From NCBI GenBank assembly GCA_045599305.1, contig JAZRVU010000027.1:1-45312 (forward strand): 45,312 bases of DNA. Direction: 5' to 3'. This stretch comes from SIG588 sp045599305. GTDB lineage: Bacteria; Bacillota; Clostridia; Oscillospirales; Acutalibacteraceae. Positions 1-8,976 of the stretch are shown piece by piece. Within the stretch, counting starts at the first letter, position 1. The number at the start of each line of letters is the position of its first letter. The notes below the pieces were generated by a model. It worked only from the letters and a program-made list of their open reading frames with translations. It was not told where the DNA came from and made no database searches. Made by a program: the position numbers and the translations under genes.

Positions 1-1
1 T

Positions 2-484
2 GCGTATATCTCGAAAAAGAGCAGCGGCGAAGTCCGAAAAGAACTGAATGCAAAGACCTCCGAGCTTGCACGCACGGAGAGCCGTATCGCAGACCTGAAA
101 GCGCTGTTCAAGAGATTATACGAAGACAACGTTCTCGGACGCATCAGCGACGAACAGTTCCGAATGCTTTCCTCCGATTATGAAGACGAACAAAAGACGC
201 TGAATGAAAAAATCCCCGTTCTTGAAACGGAGATCGAGCGGCTGAAATCCGAATGCACGAACGTACAGCGGTTCCTTGATATCGCGGAGAAATACACCGA
301 TATTACCGAACTGACTCCCGAACTGCTCCGGACGTTCATAAACAAGATCGTCATCTATGAACGGGAGAAAAAACACGACAAAAATGCTCCTCAGCAGATC
401 GACATCTACTACCGTTTTATCGGCAGTATGTGCGCAGTTGCCGAGGAAACTGAAGAAAACGATGAAACGGAATCCGATTCATAA
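2..484 (+). CDS. Large serine recombinase, C-terminal part (5' end outside window)
   Basis: The reading frame is open from the left edge to the TAA at 482-484, giving about 160 residues with no start in the window. The protein is charged and rich in predicted coiled coil. It ends in a segment reading FINKIVIYERE, then QIDIYYRFIG. This matches the C-terminal DUF4368 region of large serine recombinases carried by integrative and conjugative elements and phages of Clostridia. The resolvase catalytic domain would lie to the left. Such recombinases insert or excise DNA at att sites and usually sit at one end of their element, so a mobile element may end near argH. I cannot tell whether the full gene is intact. 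Confidence 0.8.
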   Translation, partial: AYISKKSSGEVRKELNAKTSELARTESRIADLKALFKRLYEDNVLGRISDEQFRMLSSDYEDEQKTLNEKIPVLETEIERLKSECTNVQRFLDIAEKYTDITELTPELLRTFINKIVIYEREKKHDKNAPQQIDIYYRFIGSMCAVAEETEENDETESDS

Positions 485-494
485 CGGATTCCAA

Positions 495-532
495 GCAAAA
501 AGGAAAGGACGGACAGCCGAAACTATCCGTCC
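495..532 (-). terminator. Intrinsic terminator downstream of argH
   Basis: On the minus strand a 7-bp stem (GGACGGA / TCCGTCC, forward 507-513 and 526-532) with a 12-nt loop is followed by TTTCCTTTTT. It lies about 70 nt past the argH stop and also separates argH from the convergent recombinase gene. Confidence 0.6.
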
Positions 533-604
533 AGACCCTAAGCACTGCCTTACGCTGAATTATCTTTATGAGAAACAGCGTCACGGACGTCCTTTTTATC
601 CCGT

Positions 605-1978
<1,374 letters not shown>

Positions 1979-2019
1979 TGCGGACACCCCTTATGCAAAA
2001 CGTGAATTTATATTCAAGA

Positions 2020-2048
2020 ATTATACAATATATATTGGATTTTGTCAA
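2020..2048 (-). promoter_or_regulatory. Sigma-A promoter of argH
   Basis: On the minus strand TTGACA (forward 2043-2048) and TATAAT (forward 2020-2025) are separated by exactly 17 bp, about 40 bases before the argH start. Both hexamers are perfect matches. Confidence 0.85.
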
Positions 2049-2055
2049 GTCGGAT

Positions 2056-3054
2056 TCAGCGGCGCGTGACGGTATAGGTGCCGGCGGGCGCGTCCACTGT
2101 GATCGTGTCGCGGTCGAGATCGTATTCCACCGCCGCCACCCGGTCGATCGAATCGAGCACCACGGAAAACGCCTTGGTAAACAGATAACCGGCCACGATC
2201 ATCCGCCCGCGCCGCGGAATGCTGACAGGCGTCAGGTGCGCCTCGCGCTCGCTTTTGCAAAATGTATCGAGCTGCCGCATCTGTTCGGGCGTGGCATACG
2301 AAAAATGATCCTGCGCACCGCACAACGGCAGTTCCAGATAACTGACCGCTTTCCCCTGCTCCCTTGCCGCGCGCACAAAACGGCGGGAATGGTAGCACGG
2401 CACACGGATATCCGTTTCGCCGTGGGCGACCGCCATGGGCGCACAGAGATTTTGAACGGTGGTCAGGCCGCTGCGCGAACGGTAGGCTTCTTCGTTTTCG
2501 GGTGAACCGATCCACACATCCATTTCGTCGCGGAATTCACCTTTCAGATCATTGCGGTACCACAGTGCATAGTCGGAAATGCCGCAGGTAGCGGTGATGT
2601 GCGTAAAATAGTCGGGGAACTTGCCGGCGATGGCAAAGGCGTTTCCGCCGCCGCCGCTGCCGCCCGCAAAGCACACCACCGACGGATCGAGAATATACGC
2701 GGCATAGTGTGCTTTCACATACTCCACCGCATCGATCACATCGAAGATCTCCCAGCCGTTGCAGTCCTGCCGACCGGTGGAAAATGCCCGACCACGCATA
2801 TCCACCTCCACCGACAGATAGTCCGTCTGCGGTGCGTCCAGCGCGCAAAACGGCGAGATGCTCATGTGCCAGCCGTGGGTAGTGGCTACGATGTAAGACG
2901 GCTTGGCCGGCTTGCGCACCCGCATGGCCAGCGTCAGTCCCGGCGTCACGGTGGAGGGATAATAGATCAGATCGCAATAAGGCGAATATTGGTTTTCCGG
3001 TACGCCCTCCTGCTTTTGGGCACGCACCTTATCTTCAAACAGTTCGGTTTCCAT
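2056..3054 (-). CDS. Alpha/beta-hydrolase, probable acyl or peptide esterase
   Basis: This 332-residue cytoplasmic protein has no signal peptide. It shows a serine-hydrolase fold of the prolyl-oligopeptidase/dienelactone-hydrolase type. The nucleophile elbow is CFAGGSGGGGNAF, the likely acid is the Asp in AHGETDIRVP, and the likely His is in GAQDHFSYAT. Substrate cannot be deduced. The ATG at 3054 is preferred over an in-frame GTG at 3063 because AGGAG stands 8 nt before the ATG. The gene is probably monocistronic, with its own promoter facing away from the YegP-like gene's promoter. Confidence is high for the fold and low for any specific reaction. Confidence 0.85.
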   Translation of the reverse strand: METELFEDKVRAQKQEGVPENQYSPYCDLIYYPSTVTPGLTLAMRVRKPAKPSYIVATTHGWHMSISPFCALDAPQTDYLSVEVDMRGRAFSTGRQDCNGWEIFDVIDAVEYVKAHYAAYILDPSVVCFAGGSGGGGNAFAIAGKFPDYFTHITATCGISDYALWYRNDLKGEFRDEMDVWIGSPENEEAYRSRSGLTTVQNLCAPMAVAHGETDIRVPCYHSRRFVRAAREQGKAVSYLELPLCGAQDHFSYATPEQMRQLDTFCKSEREAHLTPVSIPRRGRMIVAGYLFTKAFSVVLDSIDRVAAVEYDLDRDTITVDAPAGTYTVTRR

Positions 3055-3089
3055 ATCATGCACTCCTCTAAACAGCTCTAAACAGATAG

Positions 3090-3118
3090 ATTAAAACACG
3101 GATGCAGAATTTTGTCAA
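3090..3118 (-). promoter_or_regulatory. Sigma-A promoter of the serine hydrolase
   Basis: Minus-strand TTGACA (forward 3113-3118) and TTTAAT (forward 3090-3095) have a 17-bp spacer. The -35 element is back to back with the plus-strand -35 at 3136-3141, so the two promoters share about 17 bp. Confidence 0.75.
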
Positions 3119-3135
3119 GTTGTGTCACAAAATCC

Positions 3136-3164
3136 TTGACATTCCCCCTTTGTTTCGGTATACT
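3136..3164 (+). promoter_or_regulatory. Sigma-A promoter of the YegP-like gene
   Basis: TTGACA (3136-3141) and TATACT (3159-3164) are separated by 17 bp. It drives the small plus-strand gene at 3231 and is divergent from the hydrolase promoter. Confidence 0.85.
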
Positions 3165-3230
3165 ATTTTTAAAGGCGGTGCCGTTTTTGTGCGGCATCCC
3201 GATAAAATTTCAAAAACGGAGGGACACACC

Positions 3231-3593
3231 ATGGGAAAATTCGTAGTGAAGCAGACTTCCACCGGTTTCAAATTCGATCTTAAGGCCGGCAACGGCGAAA
3301 TCATCGCCAGCAGCGAGGTTTACACCACCGAGGCCGCTTGCCTGAAGGGCATCGAGAGCGTGCGCAACAACTGTGTCGGCGAAATCGAAGACCAGACTGT
3401 GGAAAACTTCGAGGCCGTCAAGCATCCGAAGTTCGAAATGTACCTCGACAAGGCCGGTGAATACCGTTTCCGCCTCAAGGCGAAGAACGGTGAGATCATT
3501 GCCGTCGGCGAAGGCTACAAGGCCAAGGCCGGCTGCCTCAACGGTATCGAGAGCATCAAGAAGAATGCCCCCGAAGCTGAGGTCGTAAAGTAA
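3231..3593 (+). CDS. YegP-like protein with two DUF1508 repeats
   Basis: The 120-residue product consists of two copies of the DUF1508/UPF0339 module. The first reads GFKFDLKAGNGEIIASSE, the second YRFRLKAKNGEIIAVGE, and each ends in a conserved CLxGIESxxxN helix. Proteins of this family are small, cytoplasmic and usually two-repeat, and their biochemical role is not settled. GGAGGG lies 8 nt before the ATG at 3231. An upstream in-frame start at 3102 would add a low-quality tail that overlaps the promoter, so it was rejected. The gene is monocistronic, with promoter and terminator both visible. Confidence 0.9.
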   Translation: MGKFVVKQTSTGFKFDLKAGNGEIIASSEVYTTEAACLKGIESVRNNCVGEIEDQTVENFEAVKHPKFEMYLDKAGEYRFRLKAKNGEIIAVGEGYKAKAGCLNGIESIKKNAPEAEVVK

Positions 3594-3605
3594 TCTTATC
3601 CGTCA

Positions 3606-3648
3606 AAAGTCCTGTGATGCTCCGGCATCACAGGACTTTTTGTTTTTT
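3606..3648 (+). terminator. Intrinsic terminator of the YegP-like gene
   Basis: A perfect stem AGTCCTGTGATG / CATCACAGGACT with a short CTCCGG-type loop is followed by TTTTTGTTTTTT, right after the stop at 3593. It overlaps the 3' end of the convergent EamA gene. Confidence 0.92.
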
Positions 3649-4539
3649 CGTCCGGCCGACCGGCAGCTGCGCCACGACCACCGCCATGAACATCAGACAG
3701 CAGCCGAGCAGTTCGCGCAGCGTGAGCCACTGGCCGAGGATCACGGCACCGCCCAGCACCGAAAAGACCGATTCCAGGCTCATCAGCAATGATGCGGCAG
3801 CCGGCGGTGTGCGTTGCTGCCCGAGTATCTGGAATGTATACGCCACACCGCAGGAGAGGATGCCGGTATAGGCGATGGGTAGCCAAACGGCGGCGATGCC
3901 CGCCCAGGTGACCGGCGGCTCCCAAATGGCCGCCGCCACGGCATTGAGCAGTGCGCAGGTGAAAAACTGCAGGCAGGAAAGCTGCACGGCATCCATCTTT
4001 TGGCCATAGTGATCCACCGCCAAAATCTGCCCGGTGAAGAGCAGCGCAGCGGCCAGCGTATACACATCCCCGATATTCAGTATCATGCCGCCGTTGATAC
4101 ACAGCAGATAGAGTCCACACACGGCCGCCGCCACGCTGAAGATCAGCAGTGCCGACATTTTGCGGCGAAACACCACCCACGCCGCGATGGGTACGAACAC
4201 CACATACAGCGCCGTAATGAAGCCGGACTTCCCCACACTCGTGTAAATGAGGCCGATCTGCTGTGCGGCAGAAGCCAAAAACAAAAACACGCCGCACACC
4301 GTGCCGCCGACTAACCGGCTGCCCACACTGCCGACAGCCGGTCGTCCCGCACGCCGACGCCGCAGTGATACCACACCGATCACCGGCAGCAGCGTGAGGC
4401 CGCCCAATGCAAAGCGCAGGGCGCCGAAGGTAAACGGGCCCATGTTATCCATGGCCACGCTCTGTGCCACAAACGCACAGCCCCATATAACAGCGGCCAA
4501 CAGCAGCATCCCGCTGCCGACCAATTGCGATTTTTTCAT
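3628..4539 (-). CDS. EamA/DMT-family transporter
   Basis: The 303-residue product is an integral membrane protein with about ten hydrophobic segments in two repeated EamA halves, as in drug/metabolite transporters. Typical elements are AVIWGCAFVAQSVAM near the N-terminus, TSVGKSGFITALYVVFVPI in the first half, and AASLLMSLESVFSVLGG in the second. The substrate is unknown. The start at 4539 gives a normal N-terminus (MKKSQLVGSGMLLLAAVIWG); a TTG further upstream (4605) would add a non-family tail. It is last in the long minus-strand block, after pncB, with an inverted repeat in the gap between them. Confidence 0.9.
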   Translation of the reverse strand: MKKSQLVGSGMLLLAAVIWGCAFVAQSVAMDNMGPFTFGALRFALGGLTLLPVIGVVSLRRRRAGRPAVGSVGSRLVGGTVCGVFLFLASAAQQIGLIYTSVGKSGFITALYVVFVPIAAWVVFRRKMSALLIFSVAAAVCGLYLLCINGGMILNIGDVYTLAAALLFTGQILAVDHYGQKMDAVQLSCLQFFTCALLNAVAAAIWEPPVTWAGIAAVWLPIAYTGILSCGVAYTFQILGQQRTPPAAASLLMSLESVFSVLGGAVILGQWLTLRELLGCCLMFMAVVVAQLPVGRTKKQKVL

Positions 4540-4563
4540 ACGCCCGCCCCGCTTTTCGGAATA

Positions 4564-4598
4564 ACGGCGGCAGCGATATCCCCCATCACTGCCGCCGT
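4564..4598 (-). terminator. Inverted repeat between pncB and the EamA gene
   Basis: A perfect 10-bp inverted repeat (forward ACGGCGGCAG at 4564-4573, CTGCCGCCGT at 4589-4598) lies between the pncB stop and the EamA start. Only a weak TATT follows on the minus strand, so it may be a partial terminator or an RNA-stability element rather than a full stop. Confidence 0.5.
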
Positions 4599-4617
4599 AT
4601 GACAAATATCCGATTTT

Positions 4618-6090
4618 TCAAGTATTGCTGCCGGAATACAGATTCAACAGCCGCTGCTTCTCATCCCACAGTTTTTGCGAAAGATCCACATAGTAATGAT
4701 GCGGGTTTTCAAAGCGCTTGACTTCTTCCCACATATCCTCCACGCTGGCGAGGCAATAGTTGCGGATCTCGGTGAGTGAGCGGGGCTGATGCACACATTT
4801 GCCGCCGATGAACAACTCGCGCTGCAGCGAAGAGGCAATAAAATTCTCCACCGTTTTGCGCTTCCATGTGTATTCGGGATCAAAGATCTCATACGGCTTG
4901 GTGTCGTCGATCACCTCGTCGTGCATGGTGATGACGTCAGCCAGTGCCTTGCCGGTCTCGCGGTCGAACAGGCGCCACAGTTTTTTGAAGCCGGGATTGG
5001 TGATCTTGGCCACATTCTCGCTCACCTTGATGCGCGACACGATCTGCCCGTTCTCCTCCACCGCGGCCAGCTTATACACGCCGCCGAACACCGGATCACT
5101 GGCGGCGGTGATCATCCGCTCGCCCACGCCGAAGCTGTCCACACAGGCCTCCTGACGGATCATGTCGCGGATGAGGTATTCATCCAGCGAGTTGGAAGCG
5201 GTGATGCCGCAGTCCGGGAAGCCGGCGTCGTCCAGCATTTTGCGCGCCTTGCGGCTGAGATAGGTGATATCGCCGGAGTCGATGCGGATGCCCTTGGGAC
5301 GGTGGCCGCCCGGCACCAGCACCTCGTTGAACGCGCGAATGGCGTTGGGCACGCCGGATTTCAGCACGTTATAGGTATCCACCAGCAACACACAGGAGTC
5401 GGGATACTGCCGGGCATAGGCTTTGAACGCCTCCAGTTCGCTGTCGAACAACTGCACCCAGCTGTGCGCCATGGTGCCAAGCGCCGGAATACCGAAATCG
5501 CGTTCCGAAATCGCGCAGGCGGTACCCACACACCCGCCGATATAGGCCGCGCGGGAGCCGTAAACGGCACCGTCGGCCCCCTGTGCGCGGCGGGAACCGA
5601 ATTCCATAACGGTGCGCCCCTCTGCGGCACGGACGATGCGGTTGGCCTTGGTGGCGATCAGCGACTGATGATTGATCGTGAGCAGCAGCATGGTCTCGAT
5701 GAACTGTGCCTGTACCACCGGCCCGCGCACCGTAACGATCGGCTCATGTGGGAAGATGGGCGTACCCTCCGGCACTGCCCACACGTCGCAGGAGAAACGG
5801 AAGTTTTCCAGATAGCGCAAAAACTCCTCACAGAAGAGATTCTTGCTGCGCAGGAAAGCAATATCCTTTTCGGTGAAGGTCAGATTTTTCAGATAGTCCA
5901 CTAACTGCTCCACCCCGGCCATAATGGCAAAGCCGCCGTTATCCGGAATGCGGCGGAAGAACATATCAAAATAGACGATCGTATCGCCGCGACCCTCGGC
6001 CAAAAAGCCGTTGGCCATGGTGATCTCATAAAAATCGGTGAGCATGGTGAGGTTATCGTCACCGTACATCGGCTTTCCGTTTTGCATCAT
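4618..6090 (-). CDS. pncB: Nicotinate phosphoribosyltransferase
   Basis: This enzyme joins nicotinate and PRPP to give nicotinate mononucleotide for NAD salvage. The 490-residue product has the N-terminal NLTMLTDFYEITMANGF, then EFGSRRAQG, the His-containing GTMAHSWVQLF, the phosphate-site stretch GIRIDSGDITYLSRKA and GVGERMITAA. Length fits the long bacterial form. Start choice is uncertain: ATGs exist at 6117, 6090 and 6087. Only a GGAAAGG about 13 nt before 6090 resembles a ribosome site. It follows the UDP-sugar pyrophosphorylase by about 60 nt on the same strand. Confidence 0.95.
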   Translation of the reverse strand: MMQNGKPMYGDDNLTMLTDFYEITMANGFLAEGRGDTIVYFDMFFRRIPDNGGFAIMAGVEQLVDYLKNLTFTEKDIAFLRSKNLFCEEFLRYLENFRFSCDVWAVPEGTPIFPHEPIVTVRGPVVQAQFIETMLLLTINHQSLIATKANRIVRAAEGRTVMEFGSRRAQGADGAVYGSRAAYIGGCVGTACAISERDFGIPALGTMAHSWVQLFDSELEAFKAYARQYPDSCVLLVDTYNVLKSGVPNAIRAFNEVLVPGGHRPKGIRIDSGDITYLSRKARKMLDDAGFPDCGITASNSLDEYLIRDMIRQEACVDSFGVGERMITAASDPVFGGVYKLAAVEENGQIVSRIKVSENVAKITNPGFKKLWRLFDRETGKALADVITMHDEVIDDTKPYEIFDPEYTWKRKTVENFIASSLQRELFIGGKCVHQPRSLTEIRNYCLASVEDMWEEVKRFENPHHYYVDLSQKLWDEKQRLLNLYSGSNT

Positions 6091-6152
6091 ACCCGTTTTA
6101 CAACCTTTCCATATCATTGTTACTCAGCAATCGCACCGCTTGCCGAAAGGAA

Positions 6153-7382
6153 TTACAGCTCCACGCCGTTTTCGCGCAGCAGTTCACGTGCGGAAACGAG
6201 CGAGTCGACCCCTTCGCGGTTCTTGATGGGGGCAAATTCGTGGTGACGCTCCACCTCAAAGGAGAGGCAATCGTGCATCATGTGCACCATATCCAGCACC
6301 AGCGTCTCGAACTTATAGCCGTTGGGCTTTTCGGGCTTCACGAGCGCGGCATTTTCGTCGATGAAGGGGATCTTCTTTTCCACGATGTGCACCGGCATAT
6401 GGCGGCTCATGTTCTCCTCCAGCGTGCTCAGGCGGAACATATAGTTGAGGATGACGCCGAAATTGTAACTGAGATCGCCGCTGGCTTCACGCGAGGTGAG
6501 CATCTCATCGGTCATTTCGTAGTATTCCACAATAGAGGGCTTGCCATCCTCCAGACAGAGCACGCCCACCCGCTCATCCGGAGCGGCCTTGCGCACCACC
6601 TTGGCACCGCAGTCGCAGCCGGAGGCCAGCGTGGCACCCACGAAGCAGGGATCATTGATGCGCTGCAGCACATTGTCCACCGCAAAGGTGGTGAGCCACT
6701 CCACGCCGCGGGCTTTCAGTTCATCCAGATAGCCCGCTTTGGCCAGCGACTTGAACCAGCCGCCGTTGCCGTTGGGCGACATGGAAAGCTGTGCTTTCCC
6801 CTCCATCAGGATCTTGCCGTTATAATCGACCGACGGCACCATCTCCTGCACGAAGAAACGGATGTGATCCTTGTCATAGCCGAAATAGTCGTGCTCTTTG
6901 AAGAAGCCGACGGTGTCCTCATTATTCTTTTGACTGGTCATGATGTACAGCGGGATCCACGCACCGGTGACCTTCACCACATCCATGATATTCCGGATCA
7001 GGCGCTCGAACAGATAAAGCGTACGGGTCACGCCCACATTCAGCATACCCTTGGGCTTATCCAGACCCAGACGGGTGCCCTGTCCGCCGGCCAGCAGCAC
7101 CGCGCCGACCTTTTCGGCCTTCAGTGCCTCGATGCCGCGCTGCTCGAATTCCGCACGGCGTGCGGCGATCTCCGGCATCTCTAAAGCGCCGAGCGGCTCC
7201 AGATGCCCCCGCTGCTCCGCCTCACCGCTGTGGCGGCGCACCAACTCCAGCAGGCTCCAATCCACCTGTCCGATCTGATCGAGCAGTGACTCCTGCTCGG
7301 CGGCACTCAACTCGTCCCAATACTTCAACAGGTGCTCCTGCCCCTGCTTTGCCAACACTTGTTTTGCTTCCTGATACGTCAT
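6153..7382 (-). CDS. UDPGP-family UDP-sugar pyrophosphorylase
   Basis: The 409-residue product belongs to the UDPGP family, which makes UDP-sugars from UTP and a sugar 1-phosphate. It has the nucleotide-binding loop LLAGGQGTRLGLDKPKGM, the downstream PNGNGGWF loop and DNVL. The layout is that of eukaryote-like UDP-N-acetylhexosamine / UDP-glucose pyrophosphorylases rather than GalU. Whether it uses GlcNAc-1-P, Glc-1-P or another sugar is not clear from sequence alone. GGGAGG stands 8 nt before the ATG. Its position directly after the flippase gene suggests it feeds UDP-sugar into the surface glycan pathway. Confidence 0.88.
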   Translation of the reverse strand: MTYQEAKQVLAKQGQEHLLKYWDELSAAEQESLLDQIGQVDWSLLELVRRHSGEAEQRGHLEPLGALEMPEIAARRAEFEQRGIEALKAEKVGAVLLAGGQGTRLGLDKPKGMLNVGVTRTLYLFERLIRNIMDVVKVTGAWIPLYIMTSQKNNEDTVGFFKEHDYFGYDKDHIRFFVQEMVPSVDYNGKILMEGKAQLSMSPNGNGGWFKSLAKAGYLDELKARGVEWLTTFAVDNVLQRINDPCFVGATLASGCDCGAKVVRKAAPDERVGVLCLEDGKPSIVEYYEMTDEMLTSREASGDLSYNFGVILNYMFRLSTLEENMSRHMPVHIVEKKIPFIDENAALVKPEKPNGYKFETLVLDMVHMMHDCLSFEVERHHEFAPIKNREGVDSLVSARELLRENGVEL

Positions 7383-7403
7383 GTAAAAGACCTCCCCAAA
7401 ATA

Positions 7404-8966
7404 TTACGCCCGTGTTCTTTTCAGCAAAGAACGCGCTAACCCCAAAAGATATCCGAATTCCGCCGTGCGGCAAAACGGCAGCAAACACACCGCCGCCGAC
7501 ACCGACACACTGATGACGGCGCGCGCCAGCAGCATCAGTACCCTGTTCATGGGCGGCAGCAGTTCACACAGCCACCACGCGGCCGCCATACCGGCCGCCG
7601 TGAGTACCGCATACAGACCATAGCGGGCAAAATACCCCGCCGGGCTGCGGTGGAACACATGACGGTAGACTACACAGGGCTGCACCCACAGCGGCACGGC
7701 GGCCATACTGACCACATTGGCCAGCAGCACCGCCTCCACACGTCCGGTGGCGTGTGCCCACCATAGCCCCAACCCCACGTTCAGCGCCGTTTCCACCAGC
7801 GGCATGTAGCGGTCGGGACGGTACATCCCGGTACTGTCACGCACCACGAAGATCACCCGGCGCAGACTGTAGAGGTAAAAATACACCGCCACCAGCAGCG
7901 CCACACCGAACCCGAGGCGGTTCTTCTCCCCCACCCACAAACCGATAAACGGCTGGATGAGCACAAAGATCGCCGTGGCGCAGGCGGACGAGATGACAAA
8001 ATTGAAATAGTAAAGGATATTGAATTTGTCGTGAGCCGCCTCGCGGTCATTGCCGGCCAGATAATCGCCGAAACTGGCGGTGATGCCGCTGAACACCTGT
8101 GTGACCAGCGTGGTCACCGCGTCGGTGATGGTGAGATAATAGGAATACATCCCGTTGACCAACGTACCCAGCACGCCGCTGATGATGAGGATGCCCGCCT
8201 TGTGCGCCGCCACACCGCCGATCTTGTGGAACAGCATGGCATAGAGCGTGGCGAACACCTGACCGCGCTGTTCGCGGCTGATGCTTTCGCGGCTGCGGTC
8301 AGCCGCCAGTTCGGGATAGATCTTTTTGAAATTGCGGTGGATGAGCAGGGCGGCCGCCACGCGGCAGATTACCCGCACCACGATGTAGAGAACGAAACTG
8401 CGCACCAAAAACAACAGGCTCACCTGCAGCAGCATGGTGAGGAAGTTCATGATGACCTCGTTCACGTTATTGAGGTAATTCTTCTGATCGGCCACCATCA
8501 TCGCACGCTGGTGTGCAAACAGATAAGATGCCAGCGTATCGAGCATGTACAAAAAGAAAGTAAAGCCGAGATAGGTGGGCGAACAGGTGGTATCCTTGGC
8601 AAAATAGTGGATGAAAAAGCACATCCCCGCGCCGATGGCCAGAATGATCGCCGCGATCACCTCGTAGGCACGCTTATAGAAATTCAAAATGCGGTGGATG
8701 GCCTCGTTGTCCTTCTGTGCAATCGGCTTATAGAGCAGATACACCAACCCCGTGCCGATGCCCAATTCGGCCAGCGCCAACATGGAAATGACGCTTTTGA
8801 ACAGGCTTTCCACCCCGCTGAGCTCGGTGCCGTAGCCGGCGGCGACGGCGTCGAACTGCATGACGAACACCCAGCGCGTAATCAGCGTGCTCACCGTGAG
8901 GATGACATAACTGATCACGCCGAACAGGGCGTTTTTCATCGCCTTTTGTGTGCGCTTCGCTTCCAT
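7404..8966 (-). CDS. Polysaccharide flippase (Wzx/MOP-type)
   Basis: The 520-residue membrane protein has about 12-14 hydrophobic helices and the pattern of lipopolysaccharide/teichoic-type flippases of the MOP exporter superfamily. Such proteins turn lipid-linked glycan units across the cytoplasmic membrane. Family-like stretches include SVESLFKSVISMLALAELG-type wording near residue 45 and NGMYSYYLTITDAVTTLV near the middle. The start at 8966 (MEAKRTQKAMKNALFG) is chosen over the upstream 9008, which would overlap the polymerase gene. It sits 10 nt after the polymerase stop, so the two are co-transcribed. Confidence 0.88.
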   Translation of the reverse strand: MEAKRTQKAMKNALFGVISYVILTVSTLITRWVFVMQFDAVAAGYGTELSGVESLFKSVISMLALAELGIGTGLVYLLYKPIAQKDNEAIHRILNFYKRAYEVIAAIILAIGAGMCFFIHYFAKDTTCSPTYLGFTFFLYMLDTLASYLFAHQRAMMVADQKNYLNNVNEVIMNFLTMLLQVSLLFLVRSFVLYIVVRVICRVAAALLIHRNFKKIYPELAADRSRESISREQRGQVFATLYAMLFHKIGGVAAHKAGILIISGVLGTLVNGMYSYYLTITDAVTTLVTQVFSGITASFGDYLAGNDREAAHDKFNILYYFNFVISSACATAIFVLIQPFIGLWVGEKNRLGFGVALLVAVYFYLYSLRRVIFVVRDSTGMYRPDRYMPLVETALNVGLGLWWAHATGRVEAVLLANVVSMAAVPLWVQPCVVYRHVFHRSPAGYFARYGLYAVLTAAGMAAAWWLCELLPPMNRVLMLLARAVISVSVSAAVCLLPFCRTAEFGYLLGLARSLLKRTRA

Positions 8967-8976
8967 GGCCGTCACC

